Below, one piece after another: positions 42,477 to 53,446 of a stretch of 64,000 nt of DNA. The stretch is from Deltaproteobacteria bacterium (GTDB taxonomy: Bacteria; Myxococcota_A; Polyangia; Polyangiales; JADJMO01), in assembly GCA_016182965.1 (NCBI GenBank), contig JACPFM010000069.1, positions 1 to 64,000 on the forward strand, written 5' to 3'. Each line of letters opens with the position of its first letter. The first letter of the stretch is position 1. Below the pieces are notes generated by a model. That model ran no database searches. It saw only the letters and a program-made list of their open reading frames with translations, and was not told the origin of the DNA. The translations under genes and the position numbers were made by a program.

Positions 42477-44714
42477 ATGGTGTCGACAGTCGGCGCCCCC
42501 CGGCCGACAATCGGGCAGATGACGGGCGAGCCGGAGCCGAGCGTGCCGGACGGAGAGCGCGAGGCGCGCCGGACCGATCCGACCGCGCCGACGACCGAGC
42601 GCGATGAAGTCCCGTCCGAGGTGCGCCCCTCCGCGCCGACGATCCAAGGCGACCAAGGCCAGTCCGACCCGGGGGTCTCTCCGGCGCGGCCGGTCGTCGT
42701 CCGCACGCCGGTCCCTCCGACCCCGCTCGATTACGTCGTGCCCCAGCTGTCGACCACCACGCCGACCGGCATGGCCGCGCGCCCCGAGGGCGCCGGTCCG
42801 GGCAGCGTCACGTTGCGCTCCGGCGGCGTGCGCTCGATGGTGGGCTCCACGCTCGGTCGCTACGAGATCATCGAGGAGCTCGGCCACGGCGGCATGGCGA
42901 CGGTCTATCGCGCCCGCGATCCGCGCCTCGAACGCGACGTCGCGCTCAAGGTGATCCACCGACACCTGCGCGACAACCCCGAGATCGCGCAGCGATTCCG
43001 GCACGAAGCGAAGGCGGTCGCGAAGCTCAAGCACCCGTCCATCGTCGAGATCTACGACGTCCCCGACACCGAGGACGACGAGCGCTTCCTCGTCGCCGAG
43101 CTCGTCGAGGGGCCGTCGCTCCGCAAGTACCTGCAGACGCTGCGGCAGGAGCTCGGAAACGAGCACCGCGGGCTGTTCCCGCCGGAGCTCGCGGCGGCGC
43201 TGCTGCTCCAGGTGCTCTCCGCGCTCGAGCGCGCGCACGAGGAGGGCATCGTCCACCGGGACGTGAAGCCCGAGAACATCCTCGTGGCGATGCCGCGGGC
43301 GCGCACCGAGCACACGCCGACGTCGTCGCCGACGGGCCGCGGCAGCGACTCCGGCAGGCCCATGGTCGTCGCGAAGCTCACCGACTTCGGCATCGCCAAG
43401 ATCCTCGACGCACAGTCGATGACCTCCACCGGGCAGATCCTCGGCTCGCCCGCGCACATGGCGCCCGAACAGATCGAGTCGGGCGACATCACCGCCAAGG
43501 TCGACATCTTCGCGTGCGGCGTGCTCCTGTACGAGCTGCTCACCGACTCGCTGCCGTTCGACGGCAAGAACCCCGCGCAGGTCATCCGCAAGGTGCTCGA
43601 GGGGGACTTCAGCCCGCCCGATCGCGTCGTGCCGCAGGTGGGCGGGCGTTTCAGCGCGATCGTCTCGTCGATGCTGGCGCGCGATCCGGAGCGACGCCCG
43701 GCGAACGTCGCAGCGATCGAGACGACGCTGCGGGCCGAGCTCGCGGCGATGGGCATCCGCGACCCGAGTCGCGAGCTGTCCGAGCTCTTCCGCGATCCGC
43801 GCGGCGTCGTCGCCGGCTGGGGAGAGCGGATGAAGCCGCTGCTCCTCGAGCGCGCGATGGAGGCCCGCGCCCGCGGCGACGTCGTCGGCAGCGCCCACGA
43901 CCTCAACCGTGCGCTCGCCTACGATCCGACCGATCCGAAGCTCGTGCGCGCGGTGACCACGATGCGCTCGCGCGAGCGACGGCTGCGGAGCCTGCGCCGC
44001 GGCCTCCCGCTTTCGCTCGCCGCCCTCCTGGTGAGCGGGGGGACGTTCGCCCTCGTCCGTTGGACCAGGACGCCGGGCCCGGTGGCCACCGCCGCCAGCA
44101 CGTCGGCGGCGCCGGTCCCGACCAAGAGCGTCACGGCCATCGCGACCACCGCCGCGCCGCCGCCGCCGAGCGTCACGCCGCCGCCCAGCGCGACGACGCC
44201 GGCCACGGTCGCGGTCCTCACCGCGATCCCGCCGATCATCACCGCGCCGCCAGCGGACGCAGCCTCGAAGGCCACGCGTCGCGTGCGATTCAACGTGTCC
44301 CTCGCGGCCAGCTACTCGGTCGACGGCGGCCCCTCGATCGACCCGTTCAAGGAGCCGGTGCAGGACCTGTCCGTCGGCGAGCACACCGTCAGCATCGTCG
44401 GCCGCAAGAGCTGCTGCGACCCGTTCACCCGCAAGTTCCGCGTCGAGGCCGGCGAGGGTGAGCAGGTGTTCGCCGAGAAGCTCACGCTCAAGCCCGCGCT
44501 GATCACGGTCAGCGGCGCCACCGGCGCCACCCTCACCGTCCGGCGCGCGAGCGACGACGTGGTGATCGCGTCGGGGCCGGCGCCGCTCAAGGTCCCGCTC
44601 ACGGACACGCAGCTGATGGTGAAGGTGACGGGCGAAGCGACCGACTTCCCCCCGAAGACCGAGACCTATAACCTCGTGCCCGGCGACACCCGGCCCTTCC
44701 GATTCGAGAAGTAG
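42477..44714 (+). CDS. PknB-like Ser/Thr kinase with periplasmic PEGA-like domain
   Basis: This 745-residue kinase (or 731 from ATG 42519) begins with a 120-residue disordered N-terminus. The kinase domain covers about 122-425: ELGHGGMATVYRA, VALKVIH, IVHRDVKPENILV, DFGIAKIL and HMAPEQIESG. One membrane helix lies near 508-526. After it come a Thr/Pro/Ala linker and a beta domain (FNVSLAASYSVDGGPS, VGEHTVSIVGRKSC) like PEGA surface modules. All catalytic residues are present. It leads a five-gene run of envelope and kinase genes. Confidence 0.9.
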   Translation: MVSTVGAPRPTIGQMTGEPEPSVPDGEREARRTDPTAPTTERDEVPSEVRPSAPTIQGDQGQSDPGVSPARPVVVRTPVPPTPLDYVVPQLSTTTPTGMAARPEGAGPGSVTLRSGGVRSMVGSTLGRYEIIEELGHGGMATVYRARDPRLERDVALKVIHRHLRDNPEIAQRFRHEAKAVAKLKHPSIVEIYDVPDTEDDERFLVAELVEGPSLRKYLQTLRQELGNEHRGLFPPELAAALLLQVLSALERAHEEGIVHRDVKPENILVAMPRARTEHTPTSSPTGRGSDSGRPMVVAKLTDFGIAKILDAQSMTSTGQILGSPAHMAPEQIESGDITAKVDIFACGVLLYELLTDSLPFDGKNPAQVIRKVLEGDFSPPDRVVPQVGGRFSAIVSSMLARDPERRPANVAAIETTLRAELAAMGIRDPSRELSELFRDPRGVVAGWGERMKPLLLERAMEARARGDVVGSAHDLNRALAYDPTDPKLVRAVTTMRSRERRLRSLRRGLPLSLAALLVSGGTFALVRWTRTPGPVATAASTSAAPVPTKSVTAIATTAAPPPPSVTPPPSATTPATVAVLTAIPPIITAPPADAASKATRRVRFNVSLAASYSVDGGPSIDPFKEPVQDLSVGEHTVSIVGRKSCCDPFTRKFRVEAGEGEQVFAEKLTLKPALITVSGATGATLTVRRASDDVVIASGPAPLKVPLTDTQLMVKVTGEATDFPPKTETYNLVPGDTRPFRFEK

Positions 44715-44745
44715 TCGGAGAGGCGGGCGAGCCGCTCGCCGCTCC

Positions 44746-45645
44746 ATGCCCCGCTGCCTCCTGCTCCGCGCGTCCCACGCCGCCGCGATCGTCGCCTTCG
44801 CGACAGCCGCGAGCGCCGCGCCCACGCAGTCGGAGGTCGACGCGTTCCGCGCGGGCCGAAAGCTCTACGAGGACGGCAACCACGCGCAGGCGGTGCAGTA
44901 TTTCGCGCTCGCCCTCGACGGTCCGACGCCGACCATCAAGGACGTGGGGCTCGTGCACGAGGCGCGGATGATCCGCGGCGCCAGTGACATGTACCTCGGG
45001 CGCATCGCCGAGGCCGACGCGCAGTTCGAGCGCATCCTGCGCAGCAACCCCGCGTTCGAGCCCGACGCCATCCTCTTCCCGCCCGGCGTGCTCGACGAGT
45101 TCCGCCGCATCCGCGAGAAGCTCGAGAAAGAGGCCGCCGAGAAGAAGGCGGGCGACGCCGCGACCAAGAAGATCGCGGCGCTCGAGGCGCAGAACGCGCA
45201 GCTCACCCTTCGCGTGAAGGGCCTCGAGACGTTCGCGCGCACCGAGCGCGTCGTGGTGCGTCGGTCGCGCGTGATCGCGTCGATCCCGTTCGGAGTCGGG
45301 CAGTTCCAGAACGGCGACCCGGGGCTCGGCGTGTTCTTCGCGGCGACCGAGGGCATCGCGCTCGGCGCCGCGACGATCTCGTTCTTCTACCACCAGTCCC
45401 TGCCGCGCGATCCGGTCGACGCCAACGAGGCGCGCTCCGCGGCGGACACGGCGCGGCTCATCAACTGGATCAGCCTCGGCGCGTTCGTCGCGCTCGCCGT
45501 GGGCGGCATCGCGCAGGCGCACATCGCGTTCGTGCCCGAGAGCTACGAGACCCGCACGCGCCCGCTGCCGAAGGGTCTCGCGGTGCTGCCGATCGCCGCG
45601 CCCGTCGAAGGCGGCGCCGTGCTCGGGTTCGGCGCCCTGTTCTGA
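44746..45645 (+). CDS. exported TPR / coiled-coil membrane protein
   Basis: This 299-residue protein has a signal peptide (AAIVAFATAASAA). TPR-like repeats follow (FRAGRKLYEDGNHAQAVQYF, YLGRIAEADAQFERILRSNP), then a coiled coil (REKLEKEAAEKKAGDAATKK) and two C-terminal hydrophobic segments (LGVFFAATEGIALGAATISF, ISLGAFVALAVGGIAQA). It lies 31 bp after the kinase. Family members occur beside Ser/Thr kinases in myxobacteria. The role is unknown. Confidence 0.75.
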   Translation: MPRCLLLRASHAAAIVAFATAASAAPTQSEVDAFRAGRKLYEDGNHAQAVQYFALALDGPTPTIKDVGLVHEARMIRGASDMYLGRIAEADAQFERILRSNPAFEPDAILFPPGVLDEFRRIREKLEKEAAEKKAGDAATKKIAALEAQNAQLTLRVKGLETFARTERVVVRRSRVIASIPFGVGQFQNGDPGLGVFFAATEGIALGAATISFFYHQSLPRDPVDANEARSAADTARLINWISLGAFVALAVGGIAQAHIAFVPESYETRTRPLPKGLAVLPIAAPVEGGAVLGFGALF

Positions 45646-45674
45646 CGCACGAACGCGGGCGTTCGGCCGCGGTC

Positions 45675-46847
45675 ATGCTACATTCCCCGACCGTGATTTC
45701 GAGAGGAGCGGCAATCCTCGCGCTCGCAGCGTTTCCGGCGGCGTGCTCGCACGACCTCGGCGCGTTCCAGCGCGGCGGCGACGCCGGCGGCGACACCGCC
45801 GACACGACCGTCGACGTCGCACCCGACGCACCCGACACCGGCCTCGACGCGCCGGAAGAGACGCAATCCGACGTCCCCGTCGACGTTCCGCCCGACGTGG
45901 CCGATTCTGCCGACACGAGCACCGACGACGCCGACGCCGCCGACACCTCGGGTGACGCCGCCGACACGGGCCCGCCGGCGCCGGAGGTCAGCTGCACGCT
46001 GGTCGGCCCTCCCGAGACGACCTGCATCTCCGCGTCGCCGGTCACCCTCGGCGCGATCAACGAGCCGGTGTGCGGCGCGGGCGGCTGCCCGGCCGAGACG
46101 CCGGAGGTCTCGGTCAACGTCTCGCAGTTCTGGATCGACGACCACGAGGTCACGGTCAAGCGCTTCCGCGCGTGGTGGAACATGAGCTCGCGCCCGTGGC
46201 CCACATCCGGCGGCACCACCGGCGCCACCACCTACTTCAAGAGCGCCGCGAAGGACCTCAAATGGCGCGCCGGCTGGCCGACCGCGCCGAGCGAGCCGTC
46301 GGCGAGCGCCGGGTGCACCTGGCACCCGACCGACACCACCAACGACGATCGACCGCTCAACTGCGTCGACTGGTTCACCGCGCTCGGGTTCTGCCTGAGC
46401 GAGGGCAAGCGCCTGCCGACCGAGGCGGAGTGGGAGCTCGTCGCCTCGGGCCTGCAGGATCGCCTCTTCCCGTGGTCGCTCCCCTCCACCGAGCACCTGG
46501 CCATCGACGAGGCCGAGCTCGACTGCGCCCACGCGCTCCGCGGCACCTGCGCGCCGCAATCGACACCCATGGCCTCCACCGTCTGGGGTCGCACACGGCA
46601 CGGCGTGTGGAACATGGCGGGCAGCTTCGCCGAGTGGGTCCTCGATGGTCACAGCCCGTCGTGGCCGCCGCTCTTCGCGGGGACCATCGACCCGATCACC
46701 GATCCGTCGACGGTCACCGGGCGCGTCGCGCGAGGCGGCAGCTATCTCTCTCCCGTCAAGGATCTGCGGGCCGCCGCGCGCTCGGCCACCCCGGCGCTGA
46801 CCGCGCAGGACGTGCAGATCGGCTTCCGATGCGCGAAGCGTCTGTAA
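45675..46847 (+). CDS. FGE/SUMF1-like lipoprotein with Asp/Thr-rich linker
   Basis: This 390-residue lipoprotein (signal ALAAFPAAC) has a long linker of Asp, Thr, Ala and Pro (residues 35-105: DAPDTGLDAPEE, DVADSADTSTDDADAADT). A formylglycine-enzyme-like domain follows: FWIDDHEVTVKRFRAWW, CLSEGKRLPTEAEWELVA, NMAGSFAEWVLDG, RVARGGSYLSP and QIGFRCAKRL. Catalytic identity is uncertain. Related genes are frequent beside Ser/Thr kinases in this phylum. Confidence 0.8.
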   Translation: MLHSPTVISRGAAILALAAFPAACSHDLGAFQRGGDAGGDTADTTVDVAPDAPDTGLDAPEETQSDVPVDVPPDVADSADTSTDDADAADTSGDAADTGPPAPEVSCTLVGPPETTCISASPVTLGAINEPVCGAGGCPAETPEVSVNVSQFWIDDHEVTVKRFRAWWNMSSRPWPTSGGTTGATTYFKSAAKDLKWRAGWPTAPSEPSASAGCTWHPTDTTNDDRPLNCVDWFTALGFCLSEGKRLPTEAEWELVASGLQDRLFPWSLPSTEHLAIDEAELDCAHALRGTCAPQSTPMASTVWGRTRHGVWNMAGSFAEWVLDGHSPSWPPLFAGTIDPITDPSTVTGRVARGGSYLSPVKDLRAAARSATPALTAQDVQIGFRCAKRL

Positions 46848-46863
46848 TAGGCTGGTAATCGTC

Positions 46864-47886
46864 GTGGCATCCTTGGCCCATCCGCGGCGCAGACCGCTCG
46901 CACTCACGCTGGCGATCGCGCTCGCGACTGCACCTTTCGCGCAGGCGCTCGCGGGTCCTGCGGAAGACAAGGCGACGGCGCGCGAGCTCGCCAAGGAGGG
47001 CATCGCCGCCGAGGCGAAGGGCGACTGCGTCACGGCGATCGATCGCCTCGAGCGCGCGGAGTCGCTGTACCACGCGCCGCCGCACCTGCAGTTCCTGGCG
47101 CGCTGCTACACGAAGGTGGGGCGGCTGGTCGACGCGGCCGAGACGTGGCGCAGGCTCACGCTCGAGACGATCGGCCCCGCTGCGCCGCAGGCTTTCAAGG
47201 ACGCCCTCGCGGAGGCGCAGGTGGAGCTGCCGAAGCTCGAGCCACGCCTCGCGCGGCTCACCATTCGCACCGCGAAGAAGTACGCCGGCCTCGCGATCGA
47301 GGTCGACGGCAAGACATGGCCGACCGCCGCCCTCGACGTGCCGCGCATCATCGATCCCGGCAAGCACGTGGTCCATGCGACCGCCTCCGGGTTCGCGCCG
47401 AACGAGCAGACCGTCGAGCTCGGTGAGGGCAAGTCCGATACGGTCACCGTCACGTTGCAGCCCGGGGTCGGGCCGAGCGCGTCCGTCTCGGCGAGCGTGG
47501 CTCCGACGGCGAGCGTCGCCCCCACCGCCGCTCCGGGGCCCAGCCCGTGGCGCACGGTCGGCCTGGTCACGGCCGGGGTCGGCGTGCTGGCCGTCGCGGG
47601 CGGCGTCTTCACGGGGCTCTCGGCCAACTCCAAGTTTTCCAAGCTCGAGGCCGACTGCCCGGTTCGGTCGAGCTGCGGCATTCCTGATCTAGCGCAAAGA
47701 AAGTCGGACATCCGCACGCTCGAGACAGCCACCAACGTGCTGCTGATCGGCGGCGGAATCCTCGCGATCGCCGGCCTGACCACCTTCCTGGTCGCACCCT
47801 CGAAGCGGGCGGCGGGCCCGGCCGTGTCCCTCCAATTGTCGCCCGGCGTTGGCGGCGGGCATGTCTCGTTGACCGGTTCGTTCTAG
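46864..47886 (+). CDS. exported TPR / PEGA-domain protein
   Basis: This 340-residue protein has a signal peptide, a TPR pair (ELAKEGIAAEAKGDCVTAID, FLARCYTKVGRLVDAAETW) and a PEGA-like domain (IEVDGKTWPTAALDVPRIID, HVVHATASGFAPNEQTVEL). Two C-terminal membrane segments follow (TVGLVTAGVGVLAVAGGVF, NVLLIGGGILAIAGLTTFL). GTG start at 46864. It lies between an FGE-like gene and a second kinase gene, all in the same direction. It probably belongs to a surface signalling complex. Confidence 0.75.
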   Translation: MASLAHPRRRPLALTLAIALATAPFAQALAGPAEDKATARELAKEGIAAEAKGDCVTAIDRLERAESLYHAPPHLQFLARCYTKVGRLVDAAETWRRLTLETIGPAAPQAFKDALAEAQVELPKLEPRLARLTIRTAKKYAGLAIEVDGKTWPTAALDVPRIIDPGKHVVHATASGFAPNEQTVELGEGKSDTVTVTLQPGVGPSASVSASVAPTASVAPTAAPGPSPWRTVGLVTAGVGVLAVAGGVFTGLSANSKFSKLEADCPVRSSCGIPDLAQRKSDIRTLETATNVLLIGGGILAIAGLTTFLVAPSKRAAGPAVSLQLSPGVGGGHVSLTGSF

Positions 47887-47896
47887 ACTGGTCGCG

Positions 47897-49390
<1,494 letters not shown>

Positions 49391-49436
49391 CCCACCGGGG
49401 TTTGCCGGCGGGCGCGACCTTACGCACAATCGCGTG

Positions 49437-50492
49437 ATGCGGACGGCGCTCCTCGCGATGATCTTCGCTGCGTACGGGTGTGGCGGCTCGGGCGACACGA
49501 CGAGCAGCGAGGCGCCGGACACCGCGCCGCTCGACGCGCCGAGCGAGGCGACCGCGCCCGACGCCGACGCCGACGCCGCGGCCGACACCACGATCGCGCC
49601 CGCCGATTTCCGCGCCAAGGGCCCCGCGACGGTCAGCAAGGTCGACGGCAAGGTCAACGACGTCGCGGTGCACGCGCTCGTCCCGAGCGGCCCGGCGCCG
49701 GCGAGCGGGTGGCCGGCCGTGATCTTCGCGCACGGCTTCCAGCTGAACCCGAAGCAGTACGACGACATCCTCGGCCACGTCGCGTCGTGGGGCTGGGTGG
49801 TCGTCTCCACCGACTACGTCGCCTCGCTCGTCAGCAACGATCATCGCAAGGTCCGCCAGGCGATCGTCGACGCGAAGAACGCCGCGCTCGCCGGCACGAT
49901 CACCGGCGTGCCGAAGATCGATCCCGCGCGCGTCGCCGCCTCGGGCCACTCGCTCGGCGGAAAGTGCGCGACGTGGGCGGCGATCGGCGACAAGGGCTTC
50001 GCGGCGACGTTCGTCCTCGACCCGGTCGACGGCGGCGGTCCCTTCGACACCGTCTCGACACCCGAGCGCCCGTTCCTCATCTCGACCGGCGAGGTCGGCA
50101 AGCTGACCACGCCGATCGGGTACGTCGGCGCCACGCAGTCGCGGTGCAAGAAGCTGGGCACCGCGTGCGCGCCCGAGGGCCGCGACGCGAAGGCGTTCTT
50201 CGACGCGACCCCGGCGTCGGTGGCTCGCTTCGTCTGGCCCATCTTCGACTTCGGGCACATGCAGTTCCTCGACGACCCGGCTTGCGGCTTCACCTGCGAC
50301 GCGTGCGTCGTCGGCAAGAGCGACGCGGCCGCGCGTCGCGACGCCATCAAGGCCCTGTTCGTGGCGTTCCTCGCGCGCACCGTCCTTGGCGACGCGTCGG
50401 CGCAGACGTGGCTCGACGGCGAGAGGCGCACCGCGTTGGTCACCGCGAAGCTCGTGTGGGACGGCAAGACCGAGCGCCCCGCGTGCCCGTGA
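49437..50492 (+). CDS. exported alpha/beta hydrolase, chlorophyllase / PET-hydrolase-like
   Basis: This is a 351-residue lipoprotein-like hydrolase (AMIFAAYGC). After an acidic linker, residues of about 70 on form a dienelactone-hydrolase / cutinase-like fold: PAVIFAHGFQLNPKQYDDIL (oxyanion), WGWVVVSTDY, and the nucleophile SGHSLGGKCATWAA. The Asp is likely in VLDPVDGG or later, and the His in FDFGHMQFLDD. Four Cys near the C-terminus (CGFTCDAC) may form disulfides. ATG 49437 or GTG 49434. Substrate unknown. Confidence 0.8.
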   Translation: MRTALLAMIFAAYGCGGSGDTTSSEAPDTAPLDAPSEATAPDADADAAADTTIAPADFRAKGPATVSKVDGKVNDVAVHALVPSGPAPASGWPAVIFAHGFQLNPKQYDDILGHVASWGWVVVSTDYVASLVSNDHRKVRQAIVDAKNAALAGTITGVPKIDPARVAASGHSLGGKCATWAAIGDKGFAATFVLDPVDGGGPFDTVSTPERPFLISTGEVGKLTTPIGYVGATQSRCKKLGTACAPEGRDAKAFFDATPASVARFVWPIFDFGHMQFLDDPACGFTCDACVVGKSDAAARRDAIKALFVAFLARTVLGDASAQTWLDGERRTALVTAKLVWDGKTERPACP

Positions 50493-50494
50493 CT

Positions 50495-50711
50495 CAGTCG
50501 TCAGTCGTCAGTCGTCAGTCGTCAGTCGGGGTCGAAGGTCGAAAGGTCGAAGGTCGAACCAGGGCCCAAGCCCCTGGAACCCCGAAGAAGCGGCTCTCGC
50601 TTCGACCTTCGACCTTCGACGTTCGACCCGAATCCGCGGCGGTCCAGCGCCTGCGCCCTGCGGGCCGTCAGTGATGCGGGCCGCTCTCGGCTGACGACTG
50701 ACGACTGAGGA
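50495..50711. repeat. nested inverted heptamer element E: (CAGTCGT)4 ... (CTGACGA)2
   Basis: Left arm: four CAGTCGT units plus CAGTCGG (50495-50529). Right arm: two CTGACGA units and degenerate CTGAGGA (50691-50711), lying inside the 3' end of the TauE-like gene. Inner arms: GGTCGAA units from 50530, with 1-nt inserts, and TTCGACC units near 50609-50630. It is homologous to the element at 35.9 kb, sharing GTCGAACCAGGG and the CTTCGACGTTC junction. Confidence 0.85.
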
Positions 50712-51375
50712 CGGACGACTTCTGACAGCACGCGTGGCCCTTCGGGCGCAGCGTCATCGCCGCCTCCGCGACGGTGACCCCGGCGAGCACGATGAGGAGC
50801 GCGCCGGTGAACCTCCGCAGGCGGCCGAGGCGGCCGGCGAGGGACGCCGCGCCGACCACTGCCACCAGCAGACCCGGCAGGCTCGTGATCGCGAAGGTGA
50901 TCATCGCCGACGCGCCGGCGACCGCCGAGCCGGTGGCGCTCGCCAACACCAGCGCACCGATCAGGGCCCCGCACGGGAACACCGAGGTCACGAGGCCGAG
51001 CAGCGCCGGCGGGAACGCGCGCCGCGGCGGCGCCTTGCGCCCGAGCTGCACGAGCTCCGGCGCGCTCTGACCGCGCCTCCCTCGTACCAGGCGCACGCCG
51101 GCGCGTGCGATGACGAACGCCGCGGCCGCAGCGGCGAGGACGCGCACCGGCGCCTGCCAACTGCCCGCGAGCGGCGCGCCGAGCGCCCCGGCGATCCCGC
51201 CGACGACGCCGTACCCGAGCGCGCGTGCGCCCGCGTACGCGCCCGACCGACTCGCGTCGAGCCGGCCGTCCTTGCTGCAGCTCGCGCCGACGAGCGGCCC
51301 GCACATCGCGGCGCAGTGGAACGTCGACGCGAGGCCGAGCCCCGCGGCGGCGACGATCGCGGTCACCAGGTTCAC
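50668..51375 (-). CDS. TauE/SafE-like (UreH-domain) membrane protein of the cbb3 operon
   Basis: This is a 235-residue protein with about six membrane helices. FHCAAMCGPLVG near residue 20 is the Cys-Met signature of the family found at the end of cbb3-oxidase operons. A second Cys motif is in TSVFPCGALIGAL. It is probably a copper or thiol transporter for oxidase assembly. GTG 51375 overlaps the ccoG stop (GTGA). The C-terminal HACCQ is followed by SSVLSRQSSAESGPHH, encoded by the heptamer array and probably non-functional. Confidence 0.75.
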   Translation of the reverse strand: MNLVTAIVAAAGLGLASTFHCAAMCGPLVGASCSKDGRLDASRSGAYAGARALGYGVVGGIAGALGAPLAGSWQAPVRVLAAAAAAFVIARAGVRLVRGRRGQSAPELVQLGRKAPPRRAFPPALLGLVTSVFPCGALIGALVLASATGSAVAGASAMITFAITSLPGLLVAVVGAASLAGRLGRLRRFTGALLIVLAGVTVAEAAMTLRPKGHACCQKSSVLSRQSSAESGPHH

Positions 51376-52853
51376 TTCACCCCTCCAGGTCCAGGCGGGG
51401 CAGATCGGAACGGGGCCGACCCCGACGGGCCAGGTCCGAACGGGCCTGGTCCGAGCAGGACGGCCGAGACCGTGCGGAGGCTGCCGTCGCCACCTCGTAC
51501 GTCGACGGTGATCGGGATCGGCCGCGCGGTGGCGCTGCGCGGGACGGTCGCGATGATCGGCACGTCGACGCCGCCGAAGGCCGGCAGCTCGCTGCGCTTG
51601 ATCGGCACGACGAAGGAGACGCCCTCGCCCTTGGCCTCGAGCTCGAACGTCACGGGATCGGAGCCCTTGTTGACCACGTGCACGTTGAAGGCGTTGCGCA
51701 CGGAGTCGCCGTCGATGACGAACGGCGTCGCGCCGACGCGGAGGATGTTCGCCTCGAACGCCACGCGGCCGCGCAACAGGAAGAACGCGGCGACGACCCA
51801 CACCACGGTGACGGCGACGTAGAGGTACGCGCGCGGGCGCCAGATCTGGCGCTTGCCGCCGTCGAGCGCGCGCGTGGTGTCGTAGCGCACGAGCCCGCGC
51901 GGACGATGGAGCTTGTCCATGATCTCGTCGCAGGCGTCGCTGCACTGCGCGCAGCCGATGCAGTCCGGCTGCAGCCCGTTGCGGATGTCGATGCCCATCG
52001 GGCAGACGACGACGCACCGCTTGCAGTCGACACAGTCGCCGAGGTCCTCGTTCTTCGCCTTCTCCGAAGCCTTCGCGCGAGGCTCGCCGCGGGGCCGCTC
52101 GTAGCCGACGACGACCGTGTCCTGATCGACGAGCACCGACTGCAGCCGCCCGTACGGGCAGACGCCGACGCACGTCTGCTCGCGGAAGAAGCCGAAGTTC
52201 CCGTAGAAGATGCCGGTGAGCCCGATGGCCCACGCGAACGCCTCGGGGTGCTTGCCCGGCCCGGCGAAGATCATCGCCCACAGCCGGTAGGGCGAGACGA
52301 AGTACCCGACGAACACGTGCGCGACGAGCGCCGCCAGCACGACGAAGATCGTGTGCTTGACGACCTTGCGCATGGTCTTGCTCGTGGTCCACTCGCCGGT
52401 GTCGACGCGCACGCGGACCTCGCGCGGGCCCTCCACGAGGCGCTCGATCGGGCGGAAGAACGCCTCGAGGAACACGGTGTGCGGACACGTCCACCCGCAC
52501 CACACGCGCCCGAAGAGCGAGGTGGTGATCACCAGCGCCAACCCGACGCCGGTGAGGATGAACCACAGACGCCACGCGTCCTGCGCGCCGAACACGCCGC
52601 CGAAGATGAAGAACCTCCGGTGCTCGACGTCGAGCATGAGGAACGGGCGGCCGTCGACGCGCAGGAACGGGACGATCGCCCAGAAGGCGATGAGGACCGC
52701 GAAGACGAGTCGCCGCGCGGTGAGGAACCGGCCGCGCACGTCGGCAGGGTGGATGAGCTTGCGCGAGCCATCGGCGAGCAACGAGCTCTCGAGCTCCGGC
52801 GCCGGGCCGGCGAACATCTCCCCCTGCACGACGGGCAATCGGACCTTCTCCAT
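51372..52853 (-). CDS. ccoG: CcoG/FixG, polyferredoxin for cbb3 oxidase assembly
   Basis: This is a 493-residue membrane iron-sulfur protein. VWCGWTCPHTVFLE and the C-x3-C of TCVGVCPYGRLQ are in the membrane part. Two 4Fe-4S clusters follow (CVDCKRCVVVCPMGI, CIGCAQCSDACDEI). A C-terminal beta domain (VHVVNKGSDPVTFELEAKG) completes it. CcoG reduces copper for CcoI. The last 25 residues are a Gly/Pro low-complexity tail (GPGPFGPGPSG). Start at 52853, 8 bp after ccoP. Confidence 0.92.
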   Translation of the reverse strand: MEKVRLPVVQGEMFAGPAPELESSLLADGSRKLIHPADVRGRFLTARRLVFAVLIAFWAIVPFLRVDGRPFLMLDVEHRRFFIFGGVFGAQDAWRLWFILTGVGLALVITTSLFGRVWCGWTCPHTVFLEAFFRPIERLVEGPREVRVRVDTGEWTTSKTMRKVVKHTIFVVLAALVAHVFVGYFVSPYRLWAMIFAGPGKHPEAFAWAIGLTGIFYGNFGFFREQTCVGVCPYGRLQSVLVDQDTVVVGYERPRGEPRAKASEKAKNEDLGDCVDCKRCVVVCPMGIDIRNGLQPDCIGCAQCSDACDEIMDKLHRPRGLVRYDTTRALDGGKRQIWRPRAYLYVAVTVVWVVAAFFLLRGRVAFEANILRVGATPFVIDGDSVRNAFNVHVVNKGSDPVTFELEAKGEGVSFVVPIKRSELPAFGGVDVPIIATVPRSATARPIPITVDVRGGDGSLRTVSAVLLGPGPFGPGPSGSAPFRSAPPGPGGVK

Positions 52854-52861
52854 GAGGTTCC

Positions 52862-53446
52862 CTACTGCTCGGGGTCTCCCTGCGGAGCCTTCCCGCCAGC
52901 GACGTTCGTGTTCTTGAGCGAGACGACGTACGCGGCGACGGCGCGCACGCGCTCCTCACCGAGGGCCGGGCCCCACGCGGGCATGCCCTTGGCGGTGAAG
53001 CCGTCCTTGATGGTGCCGTAGATCTTCATCGGCGCGCCGCCGTGAAGCCAGTTGGCGTCGGTCAGGTTCGGGCCGATGCTGCCGCCGCCGTTCGCCGCGT
53101 GACACGGCGCGCAGGTCGAGGCGAACACGCCCTTGCCGTCGTCGAGGGCCTTGGTGTCCTTGGCCATCGCGAGGAGACTCTCGTCGCTGACCGAGCCGAT
53201 GGCCTTCATCTTGGCGGCCTCCTCGGCGGCGATCTTCTCCATCTCGGCGTGGTACTCGGCGCGTGGAGACGGCGTCGTCTTGAACGACTCGGCGCTCAGC
53301 CAGTAGATCGCGCCGAACGCGATCGTCCCGTACAGGATGCCGAGCCACCAGTTCGGCAGCGCGTTGTCGCACTCCTGGATGCCGTCGTACTCGTGGATGA
53401 CCTTGTCTTTGTTCGGGTCGGTGCTGCTCTGCGTGGCCATCGTCAC
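52862..53446 (-). CDS. ccoP: cbb3 oxidase subunit III, mono-heme CcoP
   Basis: This 194-residue protein has an N-terminal cytoplasmic segment with IQECDNALPNWW (typical CcoP), one membrane helix (about 33-52) and one cytochrome c domain with CAPCH at 112-116 and axial Met in KGMPAWG. Usual CcoP has two hemes and about 290 residues, so one heme domain is missing. Start ATG 53446 overlaps ccoQ (ATGA). It passes electrons to the oxidase core. Confidence 0.9.
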   Translation of the reverse strand: MTMATQSSTDPNKDKVIHEYDGIQECDNALPNWWLGILYGTIAFGAIYWLSAESFKTTPSPRAEYHAEMEKIAAEEAAKMKAIGSVSDESLLAMAKDTKALDDGKGVFASTCAPCHAANGGGSIGPNLTDANWLHGGAPMKIYGTIKDGFTAKGMPAWGPALGEERVRAVAAYVVSLKNTNVAGGKAPQGDPEQ

